A stretch of 52,607 nt of DNA from JBBDMW01 sp040878005 (GCA_040878005.1 JBBDMW010000061.1:1-52607), one strand, 5' to 3'; positions 8,430-17,853 are shown, counted from the first letter of the stretch. The notes: a model not told the origin generated them from the sequence alone. A program made the numbers and translations.

Positions 8430-9657
8430 CGCTGACTCCAGTTTGACGGGATGCAAGGCTGTTCCGGCGTACCTCGACATGATCGGCGGCGTGAGTGGCG
8501 ATATGTTGCTCGGGGCCGTGGTCGATGCCGGAGTGGAAATCAGCGCCCTCCAGGCAGAGTTGGAGAAAATGCCCGCCCGCGGATATCGACTCTCTGCCGA
8601 TAAGGTCAGGCGGGGCGGTCTATCAGCCACATTCGTCAACGTTGAACTTGACAAAGAGGGTGAGCGAACCCGGACCTGGAATGAATTCACCGCAGCGATC
8701 GAGTCATCCTCCCTCCCATCAGCGGACAAGGCAGCCGCTCTTGCCGTTTTCGATACGCTGGCTGAAGCGGAGGCGGCTGCGCATGGAGGACAAAAGGGAT
8801 CGACCCATCTTCACGAGCTCGGCACGGTGGATACACTGGTCGACGTGGTCGGCGCGATTGCCGGCCTCAGGATGCTGGGCATCTCCACACTTCATGCATC
8901 GCCGTTTCCATCGGGATCAGGGTCATCGAGGAGTAGCCATGGGGCACTGGCGGCAACATCGCTTGCAACGATGGCCATTTATCAGTCGAAGGGCGTCCCT
9001 GTCAGGGCAGGTGGCCCGGCCGGCCCCTACGGCGAGTCGGTTACGCCCACAGGCGCTGCCGTTGTAGCGACTATCGCCGCTTTTTCACCGGCTGCGATGG
9101 TTGTCACGCGCGTTGGGTACGGGGCAGGCAGCCGCAACCCGGACGAGTATCCCAATGTCGCAGGCCTTTGGCTGGGCGACGCTGTTGGTGAACAGGACGA
9201 GGCTGGACCGCTGCATGGTGGCCTGGTGCTTCTGGAGACCAATATCGACGACATGCCGGGCGAGTTGTTCGGCTACGTGCAGGAACGCCTGTTTGAAGCT
9301 GGCGCCAGGGACGTCTGGTTCACGCCAATACAGATGAAAAAGAACCGGCCAGGCGTCCTGTTATCGGCGCTGGCGCCCGCTGAAAGGGCCGGAACGGCTG
9401 CGCGGTTGATCCTGTCGGAGACATCTACCCTCGGAGTGCGCAGTCGTCCTGTGGAGCGCTATGAGGCGGAGCGCGAGATCACCACAGTCAATACGTCACT
9501 GGGTACAACGCCCGTCAAGGTGAAGCGCCTGGGCGGCGTCATCCTGGAAGTGTCTCCCGAGTACGATGCCTGCCGCGAGATTGCCTCGGCAACCGGCCTG
9601 CCGCTGCGCGAGGTGATGCGGCGAGTGCAGGCTGAGGCCGCGGAGATGCTGGCCTGA
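8422..9657 (+). CDS. larC: LarC, nickel insertion protein for nickel-pincer cofactor
   Basis: CTP-dependent cyclometallase that puts nickel into the pincer nucleotide made by LarB and LarE. The family opening D-x-I-x-G-V-S-G-D-M-x-L-G-A is near residue 15, the HELGTVDTLVDVVGA segment near 130, and the ETNIDDMPGE motif near 273. About 411 residues, a single continuous frame: there is no sign of the programmed frameshift that splits larC into larC1/larC2 in Lactiplantibacillus. GTG 8422 overlaps the larE stop; a longer frame from 8377 is less likely. larB is not in the window, nor is a lactate racemase (larA), so the cofactor's client enzyme is unknown here. Confidence 0.9.
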   Translation: MVSADSSLTGCKAVPAYLDMIGGVSGDMLLGAVVDAGVEISALQAELEKMPARGYRLSADKVRRGGLSATFVNVELDKEGERTRTWNEFTAAIESSSLPSADKAAALAVFDTLAEAEAAAHGGQKGSTHLHELGTVDTLVDVVGAIAGLRMLGISTLHASPFPSGSGSSRSSHGALAATSLATMAIYQSKGVPVRAGGPAGPYGESVTPTGAAVVATIAAFSPAAMVVTRVGYGAGSRNPDEYPNVAGLWLGDAVGEQDEAGPLHGGLVLLETNIDDMPGELFGYVQERLFEAGARDVWFTPIQMKKNRPGVLLSALAPAERAGTAARLILSETSTLGVRSRPVERYEAEREITTVNTSLGTTPVKVKRLGGVILEVSPEYDACREIASATGLPLREVMRRVQAEAAEMLA

Positions 9658-9786
9658 CCGTCATGGCCAGTGACGGTGCAAAGTTAAGTTAACGTCTGCA
9701 CGCGTGATGAGCGACCAGATGGCAATGGCCGACTGGTTTCGGCAGGCGATCAACGCATTGTTGTTTCTGGACCACTGCCATTGTCC

Positions 9787-9816
9787 TTGACGCCTGTTCC
9801 ATGATGTGACTAATAT
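9787..9816 (+). promoter_or_regulatory. Promoter of the tRNA-tuf operon
   Basis: TTGACG at 9787-9792, 18-base spacer, TAATAT at 9811-9816, about 70 bases before the first tRNA. A second candidate -10, TAGAAT at 10045-10050, lies 11 bases before tRNA-Tyr but has only a weak -35 (TTCGGC). Confidence 0.55.
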
Positions 9817-9886
9817 CAAGTTGGTGGAGCGGCCTGCGCTCACGACCGGGCGCACCTGCGGCGTACCGGGGCGACAGGCCACGCGT

Positions 9887-9959
9887 GCCCCAGTGGCGCA
9901 GTGGCAGCGCAGCCGATTTGTAATCGGCAGGTCGGTGGGTTCGAATCCCCCCTGGGGCT
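9887..9959 (+). tRNA. tRNA-Thr (anticodon TGT)
   Basis: Acceptor GCCCCAG pairs with CTGGGGC at 9952-9958. The anticodon arm GCCGA/TCGGC holds loop TTTGTAA, giving TGT. The T loop is TTCGAAT and the discriminator base is T. CCA is not encoded. Confidence 0.95.
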
Positions 9960-10060
9960 CTTTTAAAGTGGGCCCGCGTGAAATCCGGGAAAGTGACTGA
10001 CGAAAACCGTAGTAGGACGGTTTCGGCAGAACTGGACCGTGTGTTAGAATCGCCGTTTGG

Positions 10061-10146
10061 GCAGGGGTGGGTGAGTGGTTAATACCAGCAGACTGTAAAT
10101 CTGCCGCCGTAAGGCTACGCAGGTTCGAATCCTGCCCCCTGCACCA
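10061..10146 (+). tRNA. tRNA-Tyr (anticodon GTA), CCA encoded
   Basis: Acceptor GCAGGGG pairs with CCCCTGC at 10136-10142. The anticodon loop CTGTAAA gives GTA. A long variable arm (about 10104-10119) is typical of bacterial class II tRNA-Tyr, and the CCA is encoded at 10144-10146. Confidence 0.96.
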
Positions 10147-10182
10147 ATTACATTTATCATTAGATACCGGAAATCGTCGCGG

Positions 10183-10257
10183 GCCCACATAGCTCAGTGG
10201 TAGAGCGCGTTCTTGGTAAGAACGAGGTCGCCAGTTCAATCCTGGCTGTGGGCTCCA
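10183..10257 (+). tRNA. tRNA-Thr (anticodon GGT), CCA encoded
   Basis: Acceptor GCCCACA pairs with TGTGGGC at 10247-10253. The anticodon stem CGTTC/GAACG holds loop TTGGTAA, giving GGT. The T loop is TTCAATC and CCA is at 10255-10257. It ends 49 bases before tuf. The order Thr-Tyr-Thr-tuf matches the E. coli tufB operon except that the tRNA-Gly found there is missing. Confidence 0.95.
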
Positions 10258-10306
10258 CAACAACGGTTGTAGTCCTTTCTCGTCGAGTTTGGAGGCCGCG
10301 GAAAAT

Positions 10307-11503
<1,197 letters not shown>

Positions 11504-11516
11504 TTAGACGAAAATG

Positions 11517-11550
11517 CGGCATGCCCTGCACTGGTGTGGAGGGCATGCCG
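11517..11550 (+). terminator. Perfect 11-bp hairpin after tuf, without T tract
   Basis: CGGCATGCCCT at 11517-11527 pairs with its complement at 11540-11550 around a 12-base loop, 13 bases after the tuf stop. No T run follows, so it may be an RNA-processing or stabilising element rather than a full terminator. Confidence 0.5.
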
Positions 11551-11570
11551 TAAACTGGTATGCGGCGCGA

Positions 11571-11610
11571 GGGGCCCACGCGGAATGTTCCTGCGGGCCC
11601 CATTGTGTTC
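11571..11610 (+). terminator. Second hairpin between tuf and rpmG, weak terminator candidate
   Basis: GGGGCC, CGC and GGAA on the left (11571-11585) pair with TTCC, GCG and GGCCCC on the right (11588-11601), with small bulges. The tail ATTGTGTT is only moderately T-rich. Together with the preceding hairpin it could reduce read-through from tuf into the ribosomal-protein genes. Confidence 0.5.
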
Positions 11611-11657
11611 CATGGCGCGTTGCCTGGTCTTGAACCTGGATGGCGCGGAGTGAGCAA

Positions 11658-11825
11658 ATGGCTAAAAAGAGTGGTGTAAGGACGCTGGTTACTCTCGTGT
11701 GCAACGAGTGCAAAAGCGCCACCTACCACACCGAAAAGAACCGTCGAAACGACCCAGACCGGCTGGAGTTCAACAAGTACTGTCCGGCTTGCCGGTGCAG
11801 GCAGTCGTTCCGCGAGAAAAGGTAA
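11658..11825 (+). CDS. rpmG: 50S ribosomal protein L33
   Basis: Small large-subunit protein, 55 residues. It has the four-cysteine form (CNEC near 16-19 and CPAC near 42-45), which binds zinc; the zinc-free paralog found under starvation in some bacteria lacks these. The ATG at 11658 has GGAG at 11647-11650. A longer frame from 11640 covers that site and is not used. secE begins 10 bases later. Confidence 0.95.
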   Translation: MAKKSGVRTLVTLVCNECKSATYHTEKNRRNDPDRLEFNKYCPACRCRQSFREKR

Positions 11826-11834
11826 GGCACTTCA

Positions 11835-12068
11835 GTGGCTCGAAATACCGCTCGCACTACGCCAGGTGTTAGCCGGCGTCCCCGGTTCTCAGTAATCCCC
11901 TTCTTCGGAGAGGTGTTCTCCGAGTTGCGGAAGGTGAACTGGCCGACTCGTCCTGAGGCGACGAGGCTGACAGTGCTTGTGATTGCGATTTCAGCGACCA
12001 TCGGCGCAATTCTTGGGCTAGTGGACATGTTGTTCTCCCGCCTGTTCTCCATCCTGGCGGGTACCTAG
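11835..12068 (+). CDS. secE: Preprotein translocase subunit SecE
   Basis: Stabilises SecY in the Sec channel. The 77-residue product is the short single-membrane-span form: basic N terminus, the amphipathic helix with FFGEVFSELRKVNWPTRPEA (the conserved W-P pair) at about 24-43, then one transmembrane helix. The start is GTG 11835. It lies between rpmG and nusG, the usual order, and its stop is four bases before the nusG ATG. Confidence 0.94.
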   Translation: MARNTARTTPGVSRRPRFSVIPFFGEVFSELRKVNWPTRPEATRLTVLVIAISATIGAILGLVDMLFSRLFSILAGT

Positions 12069-12072
12069 AACG

Positions 12073-12657
12073 ATGACCACTCAACGCGGAAACGGTTCAC
12101 CTGGAGACGTGACCACTGAGGCGCGTTGGTATATCGTCCATACCTATTCAGGCCAGGAAGACCGGGTAAAGAAGAACCTCGAACAGAGAATTGAGACGAT
12201 GGACATCAAGGACAAGATCTTTGAAGTCGTCGTTCCGACTGAAGAAGAGGTTGAGATCCGGGAAGGCGAGCGTCGAACCGTTCAGCGGAAGATGTATGCC
12301 GGTTACCTGATCGTCAGAATGATCATGGATGACGAAAGCTGGTATGTCGTCCGCAATACCCCAGGCGTGACAGGCTTCATATCAGCCGAGGATGAGCGCG
12401 AAAAGAGGCCGAAGCCGGTCCCGCTAGAGACCGCTGAGGTTGAACGAATCATGCGGCGCATGACTTCTGAAGCGCCCAGGGTGAGAATCGGTTTTGAAAA
12501 GGGCGATCCTGTCCGAATCAAGGACGGGCCATTCGCAGACTTTATGGGCACCGTCGATGAAGTAAACGAGGAGCGCGGCAAGGTCCGTGTGCATGTCTCG
12601 TTCTTTGGCCGGGAAACGCCTGTAGAGCTTGATTTCTTACAGCTTGAGAAGGCTTAG
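12073..12657 (+). CDS. nusG: Transcription termination/antitermination factor NusG
   Basis: Binds RNA polymerase and couples it to the ribosome or Rho. The NGN domain begins with RWYIVHTYSGQEDRVKKNLE near residue 18, and the KOW domain with GDPVRIKDGPFADFMGTVDE is at about 140-160. Length 194 is standard, with no insert. The start is ATG 12073, directly after secE, so the two are likely cotranslated. Confidence 0.97.
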   Translation: MTTQRGNGSPGDVTTEARWYIVHTYSGQEDRVKKNLEQRIETMDIKDKIFEVVVPTEEEVEIREGERRTVQRKMYAGYLIVRMIMDDESWYVVRNTPGVTGFISAEDEREKRPKPVPLETAEVERIMRRMTSEAPRVRIGFEKGDPVRIKDGPFADFMGTVDEVNEERGKVRVHVSFFGRETPVELDFLQLEKA

Positions 12658-12691
12658 GCCTCAGGCATTGTTTCGAAGGATCTGACGTTAA

Positions 12692-13117
12692 TTGGCTAAG
12701 AAGATCACAGCAATAGTAAAACTGCAGTTGCCGGCCGGCTCCGCCAGCCCGGCCCCCCCGGTGGGTCCGGCGCTCGGTCAGCATGGCGTCAACATAATGC
12801 AGTTCGTAAAGGAATACAACGAACGAACCCGTGAAATGGCGGGCAACGTCGTTCCTGTGGAGTTGACGGTTTACCAGGACCGTTCCTTCACGTTTGCGCT
12901 TAAGAGCCCGCCTGCTTCTGACCTTATCAAGAAGGCCGCAGGTCTCCAGAGCGCCTCTGCCACCCCCGGTCTCCAGACAGTTGGCTCGATCAGCCGCGAC
13001 CAGGTCCGGGAGATCGCCCAGACCAAGATGCAGGACCTTAACGCCAATGACGTTGAGGCTGCCATCAAGATCATTGAAGGCAGTGCCCGCAGCATGGGCG
13101 TTAACGTACGGGACTGA
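12692..13117 (+). CDS. rplK: 50S ribosomal protein L11
   Basis: Part of the GTPase-associated centre, binding 23S helices 43/44. The 141-residue length, the N-terminal glycine/proline-rich PAGSASPAPPVGPALGQHGV segment and the C-terminal rRNA-binding domain are typical. The start is TTG 12692, with AAGGA about 11 bases upstream; no ATG or GTG fits the conserved N terminus AKKITAIVKLQ. It is followed after 78 bases by rplA; a small hairpin (CCTGC/GCAGG, about 13136-13153) lies in that gap. Confidence 0.97.
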   Translation: MAKKITAIVKLQLPAGSASPAPPVGPALGQHGVNIMQFVKEYNERTREMAGNVVPVELTVYQDRSFTFALKSPPASDLIKKAAGLQSASATPGLQTVGSISRDQVREIAQTKMQDLNANDVEAAIKIIEGSARSMGVNVRD

Positions 13118-13195
13118 TCACATACCGCTGAATAACCTGCCCGCAAGAGCAGGTGCGACTTTGTTCTGCCCTCGATAATTACGGAGACATCACGA

Positions 13196-13909
13196 ATGCC
13201 GAAGCATGGAAAAAAGTACCGCTCCGCTGCTGCCGAATTGGATCCATCTCCAAAATCACCGCAAGAGGCAGTGCAATTGGCGCGTGAGAAGGCCTCAGCC
13301 AACTTCACGGAGGCGGTTGAGTTGCACATCTCCACCAGCGCTGACCCGCGTCACGCTGACCAGCAGGTACGGGAAGTCGCCTCGCTGCCACACGGCACTG
13401 GGAAGACCGTGCGAATCATGGTCTTCGCTGAAGGAGACGCTGCCCGTGCTGCCCAGGAGGCGGGCGCAGATTACGTTGCTGACGATGAGCTTATAAAGCG
13501 CATCGAGGGTGGGTGGAGCGACTTCGACATATCGATCGCCACGCCGGACCAGATGGGCAAGATCGGACGGCTCGGGCGTCTCCTTGGCCGGAAGGGGCTA
13601 ATGCCGAACCCACGGACCGGCACAGTGGTTCAGCCTGCTGACGTTGCGAAGGCGATAGAGACAGCGAAGAAGGGCCGGAGCGAGATTCGCATGGACCGCA
13701 CCGCCAATATTCATACGGTCATCGGCAACGTGAAGTTCACTGACGACCAGCTCCTGGACAATTTGACGAGCGTTTACAGCACGGTGGCGCGGTCCAAGCC
13801 AAGCGGTGTCAAGGGTGTGTTCATCAAGTCAGCCACGCTGACGACGACCATGGGTCCTGGAATCAAGTTGGATCTTCCCGCACTGGAAGCGATGACCCGC
13901 GAGCGGTAA
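13196..13909 (+). CDS. rplA: 50S ribosomal protein L1
   Basis: Forms the L1 stalk at the E site and in many bacteria also represses the L11-L1 mRNA. The 237-residue product has the signature run GRLLGRKGLMPNPRTGTV near 125-142. ATG 13196 has GGAG at 13183-13186. The next gene, rplJ, is set apart by a 199-base leader with its own attenuator. Confidence 0.97.
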   Translation: MPKHGKKYRSAAAELDPSPKSPQEAVQLAREKASANFTEAVELHISTSADPRHADQQVREVASLPHGTGKTVRIMVFAEGDAARAAQEAGADYVADDELIKRIEGGWSDFDISIATPDQMGKIGRLGRLLGRKGLMPNPRTGTVVQPADVAKAIETAKKGRSEIRMDRTANIHTVIGNVKFTDDQLLDNLTSVYSTVARSKPSGVKGVFIKSATLTTTMGPGIKLDLPALEAMTRER

Positions 13910-14108
13910 ACTTAACAGGACAATAGAACAGACGGCCGCAGATAGCAGGTTTCCCACGGATTCTCGCGGGAATGAAGGCGCAAGCGCCTGCGGAGGCTGG
14001 GATTGACGGCAGCGCTCAGGAATGGGCGCGCCCGCGTTTAACCCCGGACCTGTGGCCCCGGGGTTTTCGTTTTTCTGACCCCGGTTTAACACTGGACATG
14101 GAGGTCAG
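13910..14108 (+). promoter_or_regulatory. Probable L10 leader RNA ahead of rplJL
   Basis: The gap between rplA and rplJ is long and highly structured: a stem AGGCG-CAAG-CGCCT near 13975-13990, a following purine-rich GGAGGCTGGGATT stretch, and an intrinsic terminator at 14040-14074. The position and design match the L10 leader family, in which L10(L12)4 binds the leader and shuts off rplJL. I identify it from context and architecture; a covariance-model match was not run. Confidence 0.55.
14040..14074 (+). terminator. Intrinsic terminator/attenuator before rplJ
   Basis: AACCCCGG at 14040-14047 pairs with CCGGGGTT at 14058-14065 around a 10-base loop and runs into TTTTCGTTTTT. Lying 35 bases before rplJ inside a ribosomal-protein operon, it most likely attenuates rather than ends transcription. 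Confidence 0.8.
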
Positions 14109-14645
14109 ATGCCAACCGAACGAAGTGTAAAGGCCGTGGAGACCCTCACAGCTGCCTTCTCAGAGTCGCCCCTTGTGGTTGCGGCAGAGTATCGCGGCCT
14201 GGACGTGGCGAAAATGAACGGGCTTAGAACGGCCCTACGGCAGGCGGACTGCCGTTTCCGCATAGCCAAGAACACGCTGGCGCGGATCGCTGCTGACAAT
14301 GCTGGGCGGCCACACCTCAAGGAGATCATCGACGGCCCCATAGGGTTCGTTACCTCTCCGGGTGATCCGGCGAACGCAGCCAAGATCCTCGTGGAGTATG
14401 TCCAGGCCAACCGGCTTGAGATGAACGTGGTGGGCGGGCTGCTGGACGAGCAGGTGCTGTCACCTGAACGCGTGGATGCCCTGGCTAAACTGCCAGCACG
14501 AGACGAGCTGCTGGCTAAGCTCCTGGGCAACATGAATGGCCCGGTCCAGGGACTTGTGATGGTCTTGAACGGTCCTGTCAGGGCACTCGCCATTGTCCTG
14601 CAGAGGCACATAGAAAATCAACAGGGAGCCGAACAGGCTGCATAG
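14109..14645 (+). CDS. rplJ: 50S ribosomal protein L10
   Basis: Base of the L7/L12 stalk. The N-terminal rRNA-binding domain includes the VAAEYRGLDVAKMNGLRTAL run near 24-43 and FRIAKNTLARIA near 51, and the C-terminal helix that carries L12 dimers is present. Length 178 is normal. ATG 14109 has GGAGG four to five bases upstream. Translation is probably controlled by the structured leader before it. Confidence 0.96.
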   Translation: MPTERSVKAVETLTAAFSESPLVVAAEYRGLDVAKMNGLRTALRQADCRFRIAKNTLARIAADNAGRPHLKEIIDGPIGFVTSPGDPANAAKILVEYVQANRLEMNVVGGLLDEQVLSPERVDALAKLPARDELLAKLLGNMNGPVQGLVMVLNGPVRALAIVLQRHIENQQGAEQAA

Positions 14646-14733
14646 CTTTCGGTTTCTTACAGCCCCGCCTGGGGCAGCAAATTAGTTGAAAATCCCGCGG
14701 GATTCTCCGCGGAAACGCAAGGAGCGATATCAG

Positions 14734-15117
14734 ATGGCACTGTCCAAAGACGAAATCATGACGGCGATCAAGGAAATGTCCGTGCTGGACCTCTCAGAGC
14801 TGGTCAAGGAGCTCGAAGAAGTCTTCGGCGTTAGTGCAGCCGCACCGGTGGCAGTAGCCGCAGCAGGTCCGGCCAATGGCGCCGCAGCGGCCGTTGAAGA
14901 GGAAAAGACAGAGTTCAACGTCGTCCTCAAGGAGATTGGCGCAAACAAGATTGCGGTCATTAAGGCCGTGCGCGAGCTAACCCCGCTGGGCCTGAAGGAA
15001 GCCAAGGACCTCGTCGAGGCGGCTCCGAAGCCTGTCAAGGAAGGCGTTGCCAAAGAGGAAGCTGACGAGGCAAAGACCAAGCTTGAGGCCGCCGGAGCTG
15101 TGGTGGCAGTCGAGTAG
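14734..15117 (+). CDS. rplL: 50S ribosomal protein L7/L12
   Basis: Flexible stalk protein that recruits translation factors. Domains in 127 residues: N-terminal dimerisation helix pair (MTAIKEMSVLDLSELVKELE), Ala/Pro-rich hinge (about 38-58), and a C-terminal domain with EKTEFNVVLKEIGANKI and VRELTPLGLKEAKDLVE. The start is ATG 14734 with AAGGAG at 14719-14724; a longer frame from 14686 reads through the ribosome binding site and is rejected. The spacer from rplJ carries two small palindromes (14662-14675 and 14691-14704). A strong terminator follows, closing the operon. Confidence 0.97.
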   Translation: MALSKDEIMTAIKEMSVLDLSELVKELEEVFGVSAAAPVAVAAAGPANGAAAAVEEEKTEFNVVLKEIGANKIAVIKAVRELTPLGLKEAKDLVEAAPKPVKEGVAKEEADEAKTKLEAAGAVVAVE

Positions 15118-15146
15118 TCTCGTCGTTAGCACTTGCTGTTCATGTG

Positions 15147-15182
15147 GAGACCCGGACGCTGCAGCGTCCGGGTCTCTTTCTT
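15147..15182 (+). terminator. Intrinsic terminator after rplL
   Basis: A perfectly palindromic 30-base stretch (15147-15176; stem GAGACCCGGACGC with its complement around TGCA) is followed by TTTCTTT. It ends the tuf/rif ribosomal-protein operon. Confidence 0.95.
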
Positions 15183-15264
15183 TGCCCCACGTTCGAAGGT
15201 GCATAGATCGAGTTCAATGCGAATGACCTGCTGTGCGACTAAACTAGGCGGTACAAAGGGGGGC

Positions 15265-15501
15265 ATGATGCCTGTAGGACCCGGTTCGCTCTCGCCGGAA
15301 GAGGAGCAACGTTGGGTAGAAGATTTCCGTCTCCGGGCCGCCGTGCGTTGGGGTGACGAACGGGCTGCGGATATTGCAGCAACTCTCGGCAAGACAGCTC
15401 ATGCGGTCGGCGTGATGATGCACATGGAATTCTCGCATGATGAAATGCCAGGCTTCTACCTACCCCCATCTGAAACAGAAGATGGCTGGAGGGTCCAGTG
15501 A
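15265..15501 (+). CDS. Small hypothetical protein overlapping the amidase gene
   Basis: I do not recognise a family. The 78-residue product is mostly helical in look, with EEEQRWVEDFRLRAAVRWGD at about 11-30 and a C-terminal MPGFYLPPSE segment; no signal or membrane span. The start at ATG 15265 has a strong AAGGGGGG just upstream, and the stop overlaps the amidase GTG start by four bases (GTGA), so this is very likely a real, translationally coupled gene. Small partners of amidases are known (GatC for GatA, AtzG for AtzE); a similar role is only suggested by position, not by sequence. Confidence 0.65.
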   Translation: MMPVGPGSLSPEEEQRWVEDFRLRAAVRWGDERAADIAATLGKTAHAVGVMMHMEFSHDEMPGFYLPPSETEDGWRVQ

Positions 15502-16877
15502 CATCCTTCACTGACCTGACAGTATCCGAAACGGCCCGCGCTGTTCGGGATTGTGAAGTCTCGCCTGTGGAGCTGACCCAAGTCCTTCTCGATCACATCA
15601 GCGGGCTCGATTCTCGTCTTTATGCCTGGGAGACCATCGACCCCGAAGGGGCACTTGCCGAGGCGCGTCGCTGCGAGGCTGCCGTCACACGTGGCGGCGT
15701 GCTGGGCCCGCTCCACGGCGTGCCGGTTGGCTTGAAGGACATTTACTACACCGCCGGATTGCGAACAACGATGGGGTCACGGGTATACAGGGACTTCGTG
15801 CCCCAGCAGGATGCTGCATCAGTCGCCCGACTCAGGGGAGCCGGGGCAATAGTGTTGGGCAAGACGGTGACGACTGAGTTTGCCATGGGTGATCCCCCAC
15901 GCACACGCAACCCGTGGAATGATGCACATACACCTGGCGGGAGCAGCAGCGGTTCGGCGGTGGCGGTAGCCTCCAGAATGTGTGCCTTTGCCACTGGTTC
16001 CCAGACTGCCGGATCAGTCATACGCCCGGCAGCCTATAACGGCGTCGTGGGCTTCAAACCCACCTACGGACGGGTCTCACGCCACGGAGTGTTCCCTGTC
16101 AGTTGGACTCTTGACACCCTGGGCTGGATGACACGCACTGTTGAAGATTCGGCTGTGGTGCTTGATGTGCTGGCGGGGCATGACTCACGCGACTCTGGCT
16201 GTGCAAACTTGCCCTATACATCGATGGCAGGTGATATGGAGACGGAGGGGTGGTCTCCGCGGATTGGCATAGTCGCAGGCGACTTCGAGCGCTCAGCAAG
16301 CGCGGAGACGCAGGCTCATACGTTTACAGTGATAGAAGCACTGCGAATCAATGGTGCTGTGGTGGAACTCCTGGATCTTCCCATTTCATACCTCGGCATC
16401 AGGGAAGCTCAACTGGTGATCGACTACACCGAGACTGCGGCGGTGCATCGTGACACCCACGCCACCAGGGCGGATGAGTATGGCCCGAATGTGCGGTCGC
16501 GAATAGAGAGCGGTGAGTTGATCCCAGCGGTCGCTTATGCCCAGGCACAGCGTCATCGCCGCAAGTTCCGCTCTGACATGGACCAGACCATGTTGGCGGT
16601 GGACGCCCTCATAATGCCCGCCGCCACCGGGCCGGCTCCCGCTGATCTCTCCTCCACGGGTGATCCGGGGTTTTACTCACCGTGGACAGTTGCCGGGCTA
16701 CCTGCCATTACCATCCCAACCGGGCTAAGCAAAAGCGGACTGCCCCTTGGCGTCCAACTTGTGGGCAAGGGCTTTGATGACGCAACGCTGCTTCGGACTG
16801 CCAGGTGGGTGGAGAGCGTGTTGGATTTTGATCCGGGAGTGCCGCCAGGCGCGCGGCTCCCGACGCCGGCGACGTAG
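15498..16877 (+). CDS. Amidase signature family enzyme
   Basis: Hydrolyses a C-N amide bond by a Ser-cisSer-Lys triad. The lysine is K80 (GVPVGLKD), the cis-serine S149 in GGSSSGS, and the nucleophile S173 in GSQTAGSVIRPAAY; the spacing 69 and 24 fits the family. The nucleophile loop has Q-T-A-G where GatA has D-T-G-G, so this is not the Glu-tRNA amidotransferase subunit but a small-molecule amidase of unknown substrate. Length 459. The GTG start at 15498 overlaps the upstream small gene. It is convergent with the SDR gene, 52 bases away. Confidence 0.9.
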   Translation: MTSFTDLTVSETARAVRDCEVSPVELTQVLLDHISGLDSRLYAWETIDPEGALAEARRCEAAVTRGGVLGPLHGVPVGLKDIYYTAGLRTTMGSRVYRDFVPQQDAASVARLRGAGAIVLGKTVTTEFAMGDPPRTRNPWNDAHTPGGSSSGSAVAVASRMCAFATGSQTAGSVIRPAAYNGVVGFKPTYGRVSRHGVFPVSWTLDTLGWMTRTVEDSAVVLDVLAGHDSRDSGCANLPYTSMAGDMETEGWSPRIGIVAGDFERSASAETQAHTFTVIEALRINGAVVELLDLPISYLGIREAQLVIDYTETAAVHRDTHATRADEYGPNVRSRIESGELIPAVAYAQAQRHRRKFRSDMDQTMLAVDALIMPAATGPAPADLSSTGDPGFYSPWTVAGLPAITIPTGLSKSGLPLGVQLVGKGFDDATLLRTARWVESVLDFDPGVPPGARLPTPAT

Positions 16878-16929
16878 GCTGAGCGCCGGGGGATGAGCGC
16901 ACCTGGGCAGCCTATCCGGTTCAAGGATC

Positions 16930-17709
16930 CTAGAAGAGGCTCTTAGATTGGCCGCCATCCACGTTGATGCATGCGCCTACGATGAGGTCTGCATGCCGGG
17001 AAGCAAGGAAGGCCACCGTGGCGCCTATGGGTTCCGGCCAGCCAAACTTGCCCATGGGCAGGTTTCTCTCTATGAACTCCTGTACGGTCTCGGGAGTGTT
17101 GTTCTGTTCGAACCGGTCCCATGAGCCGCCGGGAAACTTGATCGAACCGGGCGCTATACTGTTCACGCACACGCCGTCTTTGGCTACCTGTAGTGCCAGG
17201 TGTTTGGACGCAGCTATCATTCCCGCCTTTGCCGTCATGTACGCCACGGAGCCGCCGCCGTGTTCCCGTCCGAATATGGACGAGATGTTGATTACACGCC
17301 CCCAGCCTCTCTCCCGCATGCCCGGCGTGGCCAGTTTCATGAGGCGTATGGCGGACCACAGGTTGATCTCGATAACTTTGGCGATGTCTTCTTCGCTGGA
17401 ATCGAGCATGCCCGCCGTGCCCATGCTTCCGCCAACGTTGTTCACCAGGATGTCGACCTGCCCCAGGTCACGCTCAGCGTTGGCGAAGAGTTCTGCAGGC
17501 GCTTCCTGCGCCCCGAGGTCAGCGACGTAAGCCCCCACCTTGACGCCAAGGCTTCGCAGTTCGTCAGCCGTGTCTTGGAGCGTGTCTTCGCCGCGGGCAC
17601 ATATCGCCACATTCACGCCTTCTCTAGCGAGAGCCAGGGCCGCCTGTCTGCCGAGGCCGCGGCTGCCGCCGGTCACGAGAGCGTTCTTTCCGTTGATTCC
17701 GAGGTCCAT
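16930..17709 (-). CDS. Short-chain dehydrogenase/reductase (SDR)
   Basis: NAD(P)-dependent oxidoreductase of the classical SDR type, 259 residues. The cofactor motif TGGSRGLG is near 14-21, NNVGG near 91, the catalytic serine in INISSIFG near 142, and the YMTAK tyrosine-lysine pair near 157-161; the C-terminal VDGGQ motif is present. R after G-G-S suggests NADP preference. The start is ATG at 17709, with only a weak GGAAT upstream. It is a stand-alone unit on the minus strand; the substrate cannot be told from context. Confidence 0.92.
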   Translation of the reverse strand: MDLGINGKNALVTGGSRGLGRQAALALAREGVNVAICARGEDTLQDTADELRSLGVKVGAYVADLGAQEAPAELFANAERDLGQVDILVNNVGGSMGTAGMLDSSEEDIAKVIEINLWSAIRLMKLATPGMRERGWGRVINISSIFGREHGGGSVAYMTAKAGMIAASKHLALQVAKDGVCVNSIAPGSIKFPGGSWDRFEQNNTPETVQEFIERNLPMGKFGWPEPIGATVAFLASRHADLIVGACINVDGGQSKSLF

Positions 17710-17799
17710 TTCTGATTCCTGTTGGTGCTTTGGTGATCCGATAGGCCGGACTTTATGTGAAGAGCCGGCAGGCGGACGCCAGGGTCGCTGACGTGTGCA

Positions 17800-17826
17800 A
17801 CGCAGGGTATCGCAAACGCAGGTATC
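17800..17826 (+). repeat. Short direct repeat upstream of the Trp-rich mini-ORF
   Basis: ACGCAGGGTATC (17800-17811) and ACGCAGGTATC (17816-17826) differ by one G. The pair ends nine bases before the AAGGAGG of the mini-ORF. It could be an operator for a regulator; nothing identifies which. Confidence 0.45.
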
Positions 17827-17853
17827 AGTGACTTAAGGAGGACGGCGTTTGTC

